From Hyalella azteca (lineage: Eukaryota > Arthropoda > Malacostraca > Amphipoda > Hyalellidae): 64,000 nt of DNA. This document shows positions 11,028 through 23,500 of the stretch, piece after piece (positions within the stretch are counted from its first letter, which is position 1; every line of letters begins with the position of its first letter). The stretch lies in contig NW_025944135.1 of NCBI RefSeq assembly GCF_000764305.2, forward strand, positions 434,001-498,000. Reading direction: 5' to 3'. A program made the translations under genes and the position numbers. Under the pieces are notes generated by a model. It ran no database searches. It saw only the letters and a program-made list of their open reading frames with translations, and had not been told where the DNA came from.

Positions 11028-14000
11028 GTGGTGACGGTGCCGTTCTTGCTCAGGTAGCAGTCGTCGTACTTGGTATCAGCTCCCGTGTCAGCTTTCGTCA
11101 CGTCCACCAGGGTGCCGCAGAAGAGTGACATGTACAGCGGTTTGTCTGGACATGCACACACGTGATTAGAGATTCCTTCACGTTTCCTTCAAACGTTAGA
11201 GAAATTCCTTCGCTTAAATAGAATTAATTTGCGAATAAAATAATGTATTAAAAATACCTAGGTGAACTAGTAGGCTGCATTCCTAAGATTCGCAATTACT
11301 AAATTAAATATTTCAGTAATTTATTTGAATTGTTAGTGCTGAGCACAAGACTTTAAAGTTCGGAAAAACCTACGTTTATTAAAGCTGCAGTTAAAATTCA
11401 AGCACTCTCTTAGTCATGTAGCCATTTTGTGATAAAACTACAATTTTGTGGCTCAAAGGCCCCTAAACACAATTTTTCTAGTGCCAGGCTAACTTCAAAC
11501 ATAAAATTTGTTTAAAATATTTGCTAAGTAAACAGCATTTGATTGATATCGTTAATAGCGTATGCTCGTCAATTAACGCATCAATATACAGATACTATAT
11601 AGTGTTTCAATAAAGCTGCAACAAAACACTTCATTCCACAGTAAATTTGTACCAACTTACTCAGTACGTCGTAGCGCACGTATCTGAGACACTGTAGATT
11701 CTTCTTGCACGTGTACGTGGCGCAGGCTTTGGCGCTGCAGACCTCGTTCAGGTCGGTCACGTTGGGCGGACTTTCTGGCGGCACTGTGGGAACACGGCTT
11801 TTGTGAGTTGTTGGCTTAAAATCGCGTCTCGAACGTGTGTTTTGAAACAATCCATGTCTTGAATGTGTTTTTTGGAAAAAATCCATGCCTTGAATGTGTT
11901 TTTTTGGAAACAAACCTTTTTTTTCTTCTCGCTTCGACTCACCGACATGTGGAACAGCCCCCCTGATAGCATCGTTGACGCTCCGAGTATGAACATCTTC
12001 AAAAACAGACTAGACGAAGCTATGCAGGAGCATATGTTCAGTCTTAAAATGCCTAGCAAATTACGGACCAGGCAATAAGTCCAGCAGCTATATCAAACAA
12101 TCGTCAGTTATGGAAAGATCGGGTTCCAAAGGCCGGATCCCTTGTGAATCAAGTCTCGAAAAGTTCAAGAATCGGCAACAGGCCATGGGCCTATTTCTTC
12201 AACGCCGACACTTCAATTCTATTCTATTCTAAACCATGTCACCAAAGATATGTTTGGAAACAATCCGCGTCTCCAACGAAGATTGTGAAACAAAGCCAGT
12301 CTTCAGCCAGTACTGCATATCTAAAATATAACAATTTGTTAAGCTAATTTTAGGGACAGAGAGAGTAATTTCTTTAATCGATTTCAGTTTTCAGTCAATA
12401 CGAAACAATACAGGGCTATTCCAAATGATGGACCCAATTTAATAAATTTGTATTTATTCAGGTATAAAATTAAATGAATAATTTATGCACCACCATAGCG
12501 AGAAAGTTTCGAATTTTTTATTACATTTATACATTTCTATATACAATTTATAAATACGGAAAAACTTTGAATCTTTTACTTTCCTTTGGTGTATAAATTA
12601 TTCATTTCTTAATTCCTGCCTAATTAAACACGAATTTATTAAATTGGACCCATCATTTAGAATAGCCCTATTTAAAAAAAAAACATTGTGTTATTCCCAC
12701 TATTTTATATTCTATAACCTAAGGTAATTGAGAGAATCATAAATCATTTCAATTAAGAGAAGCACAAATAATGCATGGATCTAAAAAAACCTTATTGACC
12801 ACGCAAACGATAAGCCTGAATCAATCAACCTGTCAGGGTTGATTGATTTGTAAACTCCGCTGCTAAGGCGTCACTAATCTGGACTTTTTCACCCATCATT
12901 TGAGCTGATGGGGTCAAATTCTACGCCACCGGCCAAATTAGCTCATGACGTATGCGAAATGATTAATAATCGTTACCTATTATACACTCATAAAAAATTG
13001 CATTCTCCAAGACCACAGAGAGATATGACGTGCAAACGTACTTGGAAACTCTCACCGAGAGGAATGGTGGCTCCGGATGACCAATTTAAATAAATCAACT
13101 GCGCTCAAATAGCGCTGTATTTTTTGACTCGCTTACCCCATTTGTGGGTCATATTGATTTATTACTGGCCCTTTAAATTTCACATATAACTCACTTGTGG
13201 CCCTACGTATCCATGCTACGGGTGGCGTCAAAAGCGATCTTATGCCACAAGTGAGTCATGCCTGAAATTTAATAAATAACAGGTAAATTATCTAATGATT
13301 AATTTTAAATAATAGTATTAGGTCAGCATGACCTACGAATACCGCAGGTGAGTCAAAAAAGTGCATCGCTATTTGGACGCAGTTGACTCATCTAAGTGGG
13401 TCATCCATCTAATTGTTACATTCATGTACATGAACTTGTTATGTTTAAGCAAATATAACTTGCAACTTTTTTTACTTAAGCTATATACAATTCATTGATT
13501 TTTCTCTCGTCAAATCCGCATTATTGGAATCGCTAATTTCCTTCGGATGTGGCACTTCACGGTTTATTCCTTCAATGTGTGAAATTTACTTGCCTTATGA
13601 ATTTACTAGCATTGTCGTTTTATTAATGGATTAAAGGTCGACCAATCACGCACTGGTGAGTGCAGGTTTGGATCAGACCTACCTGGCTTCATTGCCGAAA
13701 AAGAGAAAGTCCATCGCTTTCAATTGTTGTAGTGCGCAATAAATTAACTATTTACTAACACCATTCTATCAAACATTCGTAACTAAGCATATGACTTCAA
13801 GAGGGATTTTCTCATCTTTTCACTCATGTAATACATCGGAGTGGAAAAAAACCTATCCATAAGTAACCTAAAAAAACTGCGTTGTAACACATCCATGCGA
13901 CAACATTTATTCTCGCTTCGAGTCACCGACATGTGGAACAATATTCTATTCTATTCTATTCTATTCTATTCTATTCTATTCTATTCTATTCTATTCTATT

Positions 14001-15182
14001 CTATTCTATTCTATTCTATTCTATTCTATTATATAACTCTCAACTCTCATCGCCACGTAATGGCTAAAGGGACCAAGGGGCCATCGGTGCCACATGCACC
14101 TATATTATGTTTTGTTCCACTATGTTTTTATAAATGGAACACAATAATAGCATTCATTCCATGGTGATATCTTAAATGCATTTATTATATGTGTGTTTCT
14201 CGGCTCTCACCTGTTCGGATGAAAGGTTCGAAGCAAGGATATCCGTTATCACGATTAGCTTCACAGTCGGTGTTGTTCGAGTCCTTCACCCACGTCCATT
14301 GGTAGCACTCACGCAAAACTGTAGAAAATAAATAAAGATCAGTAGTTTGTTATGTTCGATTCCTTTACCCACGTTTCCTCGAAACACTATTTTAAACTTC
14401 CTGCGAAAAATAAATATGGATCAGTAGTCGGATATCAGAATCTATATCAGTTGTCGGATAGAGATTCTGTATTTTCTGTGGAATGTACAGAATATTTCAG
14501 AAGATTTTTTGCCTATCCACTGCGTACCAATTAACAGCTATAACGGAGCTTTATTTGCTTTCTCTTGCTATCGGGGATAGAAAGATTAGATAGAAAACCG
14601 TATGATTTATAGTCAATATATCATATTTGAAATTAAATCGTATAAATATTCTGGTTGGAGAAACAACGCAATTGCTCAGGAATTTTTTTTTAGATTTATC
14701 TTTTTATATATTGTCAGTAAAAAAGTTTATTGAAGAGTTAAACTTTATATACCGTTTTCTATGACACTTGATGAACTACTGTCTGACTGTCTACTTCGAG
14801 TTCATTAGACAATGTTTTTCTCCCAAATAATCCGCTCTATTGAACTAATATAATATATTTCGTGTGAGATTAATATTTCGAAATATGCAGCCTCAATTTC
14901 TAAATGAAAGGATTAACTCATGAAGGTTTCTGCCCAAACTATACTGCGGAAGATTCATCGATATTATTTAGTCGTAGGTAAAACTTGAAACTATGCAGTG
15001 TTAGTCTCGTTGAATATTGCTGATAGAATAAGCTCTGAATAATAAATTTATCCCTGAATGAGCTGATGATTTGGCCTCAGTGCGGTCATACCCTCTTGGG
15101 CAACAGTGTGCCTCGGCAAGGAAGACATCACCAGCGCCAGGAGGATAGTCGTGAGTGCAGAACACCTCATGCCGCCTGTCAT
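10901..15182 (-). CDS. Ly6/uPAR-type three-finger protein, predicted GPI-anchored, 188 aa
   Basis: Four coding exons on the minus strand: 15182-15092, 14318-14211, 11783-11661, 11145-10901. All introns are phase 1 with GT/AG borders, giving 567 nt including TAA. Exon 1 is a signal peptide (CSALTTILLALVMSS). A second in-frame ATG at 15170 could also serve as start. The mature part holds 12 cysteines: ECYQW, TDC, YPCF, EVC, KAC, YTC, LQC, LFC, DDC, EACVC, FDLCN. The final CxC....CN is the Ly6 signature. A hydrophobic tail (AVALALLFLLGG) closes the protein, as expected for a GPI signal. Insect relatives such as quiver/sleepless act at the cell surface on ion channels and receptors, but a specific orthologue cannot be assigned. 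The tail GVRVSRY comes from the adjacent tandem repeat. The intron phases support the exon joins; there is no transcript evidence. Confidence 0.85.
11905..12231 (+). mobile_element. LINE 3' end fragment
   Basis: Encodes FSLRLTDMWN...PSMNIFKNRLDEAM, the typical C-terminus of ORF2 of jockey/CR1-like LINEs, then a stop and a short 3' UTR (ATCGGCAACAGGCCATGGGC) ending in ATTCT repeats. Lies in the Ly6 gene in the opposite sense. 5'-truncated, as is usual for LINE insertions. Confidence 0.75.
12411..12669. mobile_element. Mariner-type MITE (family C), short copy
   Basis: Ends are inverted over more than 35 bp (CAGGGCTATTC, ATGATGGACCCAATTTAATA, mirrored on the right), flanked by TA on both sides, as for Tc1/mariner elements. 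A longer relative with a piece of transposase lies at 52344-52985. Confidence 0.75.
13094..13387. mobile_element. Family A inverted-repeat element
   Basis: The left end TCAACTGCGCTCAAATAGCG and the right end CGCTATTTGGACGCAGTTGA form inverted repeats of about 38 bp with few mismatches. No coding sequence. Related ends are seen at 4949-5260, 7668-7800 and 55500-56262. Confidence 0.65.
13841..14033 (+). mobile_element. LINE 3' fragment with (ATTCT)n tail
   Basis: Starts with a piece of the same LINE C-terminus as 11905-12231 (FSLRVTDMWN), which passes directly into about 18 copies of ATTCT (about 13943-14033). The microsatellite is the natural 3' tail of this LINE, expanded here. Confidence 0.7.
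14890..15000. other. Intron DNA of the Ly6 gene
   Basis: The stretch 14319-15091 between Ly6 exons 1 and 2 is AT-rich and shows no further exon or recognisable repeat. Confidence 0.4.
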
Positions 15183-15213
15183 CTAAACACAAGGAAGAGG
15201 TTGTTATTATAAA

Positions 15214-15397
15214 ATAGAATAGAATAGAAGTGTCGGCACTGAAGAAATAGGCCCTTGGCCTGTTGCCGATTCTTGAACTTTTCGTGACTTGATTCACAAG
15301 GGATCCGGCCTTGGTAGCACGATCTTACCATAACTGACGATTGATTGAGATAGCTGCTGGACTTATTGCCTGGTCCGTAATTTGCTAGGCATTTGCA
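15214..15397 (-). mobile_element. LINE 3' fragment, minus strand
   Basis: Reverse complement of the 3' UTR part of the LINE at 12060-12231, including the end of the reading frame region, AAGAATCGGCAACAGGCC and a short ATTCT tail. It lies just upstream of the Ly6 start codon. Confidence 0.7.
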
Positions 15398-15399
15398 CG

Positions 15400-17450
15400 A
15401 ATTATTTTATAACGTAAACTTATATAATAGTGCTGAATAAGTTACTGGACAAATAGAATAATTTCTACAAGTATGAGTTAAGTTCTTCGGATCCTAATCC
15501 AAAAGAGATGATCGGATTAACGAGTTGATATTTGTACTACTAAATTCGGGTACTGCTACTAGTACTCGACTTGCTTGCCGATTGGAAAATCTTTAAAATA
15601 TGAACTGCACTTATAAACCAAGCACTATTGCACCAGGAAATCTGGAATACAGTGAAATATATTCGATTGCATATTTTGGTGGACAAATTCACCTTTAAAC
15701 ATCACTGTTCATAACTGATAAGTGCATTTGATGGGTCAGTATAACCCAGCGAGGACAAATGAACTCACATGTGTAAGTTTTATTATGCTATGCTTGTTCA
15801 GCTATAAGCAATATTCGCCTGACAATTGTTACCACAAGGCCACAATATCGATTTAGATAATAATTTTTACAAGCCGTTGTGTGTTCCGAATTTCCTCCTC
15901 GCTCTCCAACTTTGGTGATCTTAGCCCGTCAGCCCACTGCCCGCGCAAGCCTAACGACAGTCAAGAATTTAAGGTTGAATATAAAAGAGATGCATTGAAT
16001 ATACGGTAGAATCACTTGTAAATTTTAATCGCCAAACCTCTTTTTGCATTCTAAAACGACAAACACCAAATTCATTTCGTTTTTCTTCAAAACACAAAAA
16101 GCTTTGATCTTCTCTAGAAACGGAAGTGAACTGAAATTCAAGTTTAGATTCACGCATGAAAAAAGTTAATAATTAAAGTACATCTTATGCTATGAAAGCT
16201 CTTAATATTAAAAATCTAATAACAAATTTACATCAATGTTTTCATAGAACAGTCTATAGTCACTTTGTACCTGTTAACTTGAATGCACTACAGTATTAAC
16301 CAAAAAGCTGCTGCGTTTACACTAAGCGAATGCTTCGTCCAATATGCTCCGACATTATCTTGCAGAAAACTAAGACTATACCTGCAGTTCTTATCAGCTG
16401 GCTACGAAGATCCTGCCACTGATAAGATAAATATTGATCATGACGCAAGAATAATAAATTTATCAATAATACAAGCTTTTTTTACCGGTTTACGAATTGG
16501 GGTGAAGATTTTTTTACCGGATAACATCAATTTAGAACTATGTCCAATGTAAGAACTATACGCATTTCCTTTAGAACCCGTCTTTAAGCCTCTAGTGTGC
16601 AGTCAAATATATAGTAATAGTTTATGAATCTAAATGCAGCATTTCAGGGCTATTCTAAAGAAGATGAGTGTTTAAACGACATGTCTTACGCATGCGCTTG
16701 CACTTCAATAATTGAGCCATCATGAGCCACATCATTTTCGACTTATAATACCCAATTTAAATTTAAAAGGGAATAATTGCTTAAATCGGTTTTTTACTTG
16801 TATGCACTGACAATCTTTATGTATAAGATAAAAATATTAATATTTAGAGATACTTGTCGTAGTTTCTAAGGTATGAGTTGAAACGTACATATCAATGATA
16901 TCATCAATACAAATTATTTTCTTAGAAGCTTCTTGGTGTGTCCGAGTAAACGCAATTGAGATTAAGATGAGAATAATAGTGTAAAATTGATTATTACTAC
17001 AGAAACTGCTCTAAATTGGCAAAATTAGGCCAGGTTGACATATCAAACGGCCGTTATTATTATCAGTTGCTTCGCATGTGCGCCGCATGTGCTGATATTC
17101 AAATTTTGTCATAATCTTCGCAAATAGAATGGACTTTGGATTGGAATTTGAGTTGAAAACACTTTGAATGTTTTTCCGTTCAAAAGTGCCTCAGGATTAT
17201 AAAGAAATTGTTAGTAAAATATATAAATTGGCTCTAATTTATTTTCCTTATTTCGTGTTAGGGGGGAAGCCCTCGGCCATAACGGGAATTCATTTGAGGC
17301 GATAGTGTGGTGGCAACAATGTGCCATGCGCGCGGTGTGCTGCTTTGTAACCGCTACTGATTGATACTGCAATAAGTTCAAAAGTCTTCTGTGCAGACTG
17401 TGCTGATAGTAAATAAGTGAAGAAAATAAGAACAAAACTCATGCTTCGTC
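15400..17450. other. Intergenic region and probable Nup358 promoter/5' UTR
   Basis: This is the space between two divergently transcribed genes (Ly6 on minus, Nup358 on plus). No exon was recognised. GC rises at about 17260-17420, just upstream of the Nup358 start, which fits a TATA-less promoter and 5' UTR. One of two 37-bp direct repeats (16999-17035) lies here; the other is at 17822-17858 inside intron 1. Confidence 0.4.
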
Positions 17451-17503
17451 ATGTTGCGTTCCAAGAAAGATGTCGATCGGCATGTGCGAGACATCCTGTC
17501 TAA
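17441..17503 (+). promoter_or_regulatory. Upstream overlapping reading frame at the Nup358 start
   Basis: An ATG 10 bases before the Nup358 start opens a 20-codon frame ([11 protein letters not shown]...) that overlaps the main frame and ends at TAA 17501-17503. Its -3 base is C (weak context). The main ATG has G at -3, so leaky scanning is plausible. Whether it lies in the mRNA depends on the true transcription start. Confidence 0.35.
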
Positions 17504-20500
17504 AGTCAAAAGTGACAACGAAGTAAGTGTGTTTGTTATCGACGCATGTTCCCAAGTCTTGGATTAACGGCCATGACGACCGACCGGTATCAAAGATGCG
17601 GGTTACATAGGCTACCTTACCTACCCTAGTCATCACTCAATGCAGGCTTTTTAATTTATTTGACGGGGATAGGCATTGCTTTCTAAATAGTGGATTGACA
17701 CTGTAAGTGTAAGATGCAGAGAAGAGAGTGAGCAAATATCCTAATATTTTCAATGACGCGTCTACCGTCTACGTCAATCAATGTCCGTAATCATGTTGCT
17801 TCGTCATGCCCAAGAATTGCAACAGAAACTGCTCTAAATTGACGAAATTAGGCCAATCTTGCCCACAGACATTTATGTAAATACCTCTTTTAATGTTTTT
17901 AACAATTAATGTTGAATAATTGGCTGATTTTGGTCACAAATTCTCAATAAAACTGGTGGCATAGCTAGCTATTTGGCATTGAATCAAAATGACATGATCT
18001 TAATGTGAAATATTTCTACCTACTCGGCTACTTGTCAATCATTTTGGGAAATTTGAAGGTTTGTAGCCTGTAGGTGAAGCCATCCATAAACAAAGCAGAA
18101 AATGGTGGTGCTGGTTGTCGATTCTGTTTTTGTTGCCTTTACCTAATTTATTATGAAAATAAAAAATGTGGTATACCTACGCGGCTACGCCTACGATCCT
18201 ACCTACATTTCTTCTGCTCTTATCATTTTTCGAGCAGTTTTTACCCATGATTTTTAGGCAATTCTGCCCTAGCTATCCTTATTTATTAATGATAAATTGT
18301 TATTTGTCAATTGTCTTTAAACAGGGTAAACGCGGTATATTCCGACATCGTAGGTAATTCCGTCACTTCTCTAGTTTTTCCTTTATATTAAGCTTTGTTT
18401 TAGTTCCATGCGTTCATTGATGGTTGAAATGGTGACGCATAGTGGCAAACCAGAGCTTTTTTTGGAATCAGTTCATTTTAATTTCCTCAAAAACTCAAGA
18501 TTTAAACCAATTTCTTAAGTATGATAATGCTGGTATGTGGTATCCATGATACTTTACTGGTCTACCTATAGGACTCAAAAATGAACTTGAGGGAGAGTCT
18601 AAAAAATTCTCTGCTTTGTCACTATGTGGTGACGTCATACATTTGCGTGTCGAAATACTGCAAAAACACTAGGTCTTGGCCATCTAGTCATTCTAGTGGT
18701 AAAATATTGAGATCCAAAGAGAGACAATGCATGCCACCTGGTGAGATCATCGAAAAATGTGTCAAATTTGACAGTTGACCTTGCTCTACCAAATAGTGAA
18801 TAACTGTTTTTATGGGAAGAATATTATGGTTTGAGATTTTTAAATACGTCTGTAAATATATTAGGAATCCTTTAAGTATACTTGTATTCGTTGATTTCAA
18901 GTCGTAAATAAATTAATAGATGATTAAGTTGAGTGATGGATTTAGACCCATCAAAACTAATTCCGACACAACTTGAATTGGACACACACAGATCGTTCCA
19001 AGCTTTGTACAAAAATTGAAATTTGCTTAATTAAAAGCCTAATAGCTGCTAATTAAAACATAATTAAGTAGTGTTCAATATTCGTTAGTGTTCTAATTCA
19101 AAGCCGTGTTGTATCCCAATACAGCTCACACAGCAAACGGAATTCGAATACGTTGATGTCGGCATTACCTATCAGTTAAATTTGAAGCGCTGACGCAATA
19201 CGACTCACCACGTGTCGAATATTACCACACACAGTGACGGAATATAGGGATTTGGTAGGTTTCCATTCTAAAGGCTTTTTAATAAAGATGGCAACATTTT
19301 GTGACGTTTCATCGTTGCTGACGCGTAGTGAAGTGTTTTGAGAGTCACGTGAAGGCAACAGAACTTACGTAACGCATACGGTTTTTTTTTATAGTTTTTA
19401 ATTTCTCGATGCGTCCTTAATGTGTCGGAATATACCGCGTTTACCCCACATAGGTATTTTTTAAAGTAAATTTTATTTTGGAGTTGCTGAATTTTGAAAA
19501 TTTCCTACTTCTAAGCTAGTGCCAAAAAATGTTACTTTTTGAACTGCAAGTGAAGTTTAGAGCCAGAATTTTATGAATTTCCAAGAATCCAAGCCAATGA
19601 AGCCATGATTTAATTTCTTTACGCTGTTGCAGTGTTGCTGTGAATACCATAGGCTTATCCAGGCAATTGAAAGCCATTTATGAGCCACAAACTCATTTGC
19701 AATGATAAGCATCCATATTAGTACCTTAAATCTTGAATTTTTCCATATAAACATCATCAAGAAGATTTGTCTTCAACTCTTCATTTTAGAGGCAATAAAC
19801 AAGTGGCAATGTATTGTTCAAGATTTTAGGTTGAAGAAACAATGCTGTTATGATGCAGTCTGAGGCTCTGAGCAATCTGAGGGCTAAGGTGACAAACTAT
19901 GCAATCACCAACAAAATGTTTTCAGTGCTCTCATTATGCTGGCTATTTTGACAGGGATAGGCTATTGAACCCCAAAAGTTAGAAGATGCATGAAATGACA
20001 TGTATGTGAATCACAATTTTTTCAATCAAACAAAAGAATATTACATTACAGCCCTGAGATTTCATACCTACTGAAATTATTTATATGATATTAGTGCTGT
20101 AATATTTGAGCATTTGACAAGTATATATTCTAGGTTTCATTAATTCTTGAAATGTAATTTTTATTTTAAAACAACTTGTCCTAAATGACAAGCTACCAAT
20201 ATGTTAACCATTTTCTCTTGGATACATTTACCGTCATCAATGCTATTTGTGTATAGTGGCTTGGGACCATGATGTCCCATCAGTTAAAAAATATAACTCG
20301 GTACTCACTGCAGTGAGTGACAGAGAGCACATTTTCTTGTCGACGAAAACGTGAAGTCACGGAGGGATGGACGGACATGGCGAGCACAATAGTGCATTTT
20401 TTCCAAAAATGAGAAAATGCGCTAAAAAGGGGCTAAAGTAATTTTCTATATTTTCCATCTTAGAGAATACTTTTTATTTTGATGTCCATGAAGTTCTTCC

Positions 20501-23500
20501 TAATTATGTTTTACTTTTCAGCGCAAGTTGAGAGGATATAACATTGCTCGCTTCTATCACAATGTGGGAGAACACGAGATTGCAAGTCGCTATGTGAGTG
20601 AATTCCTTGCTGTGAGGCCCAAAGCTATTGATGGGCATCGCCTCCTGGGACAAATACTTGAAGCCAATGGGAAGAAAGAAAAAGCTGTTCTTGCCTACAA
20701 AACAGCTTATGAGCTTGGGGATGGACAGAAAGACTTGGTCATTAAGAGTGAGTAATGAATCTATTTTAGTATCATGTACTTCTTTCTGTATAATTGACAC
20801 AATTGCATAAAACATAAACATCTGGAACTGTGTTCCTGGGGCAAACAGATTTTTTTTAGACAAATTTTAAATCATCCCTCTGATATTTTAATTTTTATGT
20901 TATTATCTTCAATATAATTTTTTGCAGTACGGTATTTGTAACTCAGATGCTCGACAATTTTAGTACCTCCTAACATGTCATACATCCAAAATTTAACTAA
21001 ATGCATAGAAACTTGGGACTAGTTTAACTGCTGGATTTAATTTTATATCACTTATTTTATAAGTTTTTTGCCCTGATGTTTTTCTATTTACTTTAATATT
21101 GAATTGATCATTTGTGATGATACTAATTTTCTTTAATTCATTTGTGCAGTATGTGAGCTTTATAGTGAGGTGCCCTGTGACGTGTCTGTCCTCATGCACT
21201 GGGCTGATGAAGGCCAAAGACTTTGCCCTCATCACGAGGCCATCACAAAACTTCGCTCCACCATTATTTCCAACTCTTCTGAGGCCAACTCAAAAGCTAA
21301 ACTGCGAGACCTATATTTGGGTGAGCCTATTAGTGTCCAATATTTATGCTCAAGATGACCTTCCATATGCTCAAAAAATTAGCATATAATTAGAATGTTA
21401 AAAGCTTAATTTTTGTATTACTATTTGAATAAACATGGCTGTCAGTGTCTCAAGTTCCAAAAAGATGGAAATTTTCTAGGAGAGGAGCTTTGCACAGAAA
21501 CTTATTTTGATGGCAGATTATCAGCCTGTAACTTGTATACTTTGGATGTTACAAGTTGTCAATATCTTATTATGTCTGTAATAGTTGTTGATAAATTTTT
21601 TGTAAATGAACCAGGAGGTGCAATAAGCTTCAAATGCGCTAATGAAATTCTCAATTTGAGGATTGTGTGTACATGGAATTTATTAATTAAAAGTGAATTT
21701 TTACTATGATGCTCACCAGAGAATTGTAGCAATGGTGAAAATTTCAAAGATTGAGAATTATAAATAGCTCAAAAGTCACCTTATAGTTGGGACTCTGTAG
21801 ATGTCTGATAAAGAATCCTGTAAGACATGAAAAACGAATCCTCCTGGCTACTATCCAATATTGATATCTTTACTCTTGTTTCCATCACAAATAAAAACTC
21901 TGAAAAACGCAGCAGCAGGATTATTAGTGAACTGAAATATTGAACATTGATTTAAACTCTCTGAACTCAACTGTCAGAAAGCAACCCTAGAGTTTTTCTC
22001 TGCATTTTGATTAGTGGTAATAGGTATTTTTTTATATTCTCAAATATGTTTATTTTTTTATTAAAGACCAAATCAAGGTGAATCCCGCATCTGCTGAGCT
22101 GCAAAGCAACCTCGTTCGTCTGTACTTGGACTGGTCTTCTGAAGACCCCAATAAACTGCAAGAAGCCTACAACTATGTGCGCGACGTGGAGGCAAGACGG
22201 CCGTTCACTCACTCGCTGCTCTGGTATCAGACGATCATCGAAGTTGCTGATGTTAGTTCCTCTTATTGTTAAATTATGTATTATTTATTGTTATTATTAT
22301 CATTGTTTTTATACCGCTATAATATTTATAGTGTTATTATGATAATATTAGAAATATGGTTACTTACCCCAAGACGGCCATTCACTCACTTGCTGCTGTG
22401 GTATCAGACGATCATCGAAGTTGCTGATGTTAGTTCCTCTTATTGTTGAATCGTGTATTATTTATTATTGTTATTATCATTGTTTTATACCGCTATAATA
22501 TTATTTATACAGTTATAATGATAATATTAGAAATATGGTTACTTACCCTGTGATGTATACACACTTTTTTCCCCACAGTACTCTACTGTATATAATTTAA
22601 ATGATTATGTTCCATGTATTTCATAAACGGTTATTTCCAAGATTAAATTAACACAATTGTGCATTCAACATACAAATTGTTACCAAAGTTAACTGGTAGT
22701 TATAAAACTCGAGTCAAGCTCTAAACAAATGCTTAGAGCTTGTTTAGAGCCTTTCTTTTAAATTTGATTGAATGATGTATCAACTTTGTGTAAAGAGTTT
22801 ATTCCTGATTTATTTTTATGTTCAACAGTGTCATGAAAAGCAGAGTGGTAACAGTAGCTCGCTGGGTGTGGACTACCACTCGTGGGTGTTGACAGCTCTG
22901 GACAGACTTGTACATCTCACTCTTTGTGCTGCCAGCTCCTCGTCTGTGTCGTCAATCGTGGACTCAAATCGAGAGTCATACCTCACAGAGGCTGCTAATC
23001 TTCTGCAGAAGTGAGAAACTTGATTTTTAGCTAATCATTCTTAAAATCATTTATTTTATTGAGATATTGTTTATTATTGACGTACTATGTTAGTTTGAAA
23101 TTATGTTTCTCTATTACCTTGACAGATTTGACAACAAACTGGCTGCTGTGAAAAAGCTAGGATGTGGACCAGAGCTAGAGCAAGCCATGGCTGGTCAGCT
23201 CTTCTTCCACTTGGCTCAGTATGTGATGATCAGTGCTAAGAGGGTGAGTTGTTAATTAATTTTAAAAAGCCAGATGATATCTGCGATATTTTTAATTTAG
23301 CACCTACAGTTCCTCGAGTTTTGATTTAAGAGATGAACATGAAATTACTTATTATCTTGTGCTGTGCCATTCATGAAAAGACCAGAATATCTTGAAACCC
23401 TCTATCTGTTATTATTTCTTTTTTATCCTGAGTAACAATTTCTTAATGATACTCGCTACTGTTCATCATAAAAAAATGACACGCTTCCTCTGACCAACAG

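Noticed and set aside
16283..16552. 89-codon frame upstream of Nup358
   Set aside because: No recognisable family, AT-rich codons, no splice or polyadenylation context.
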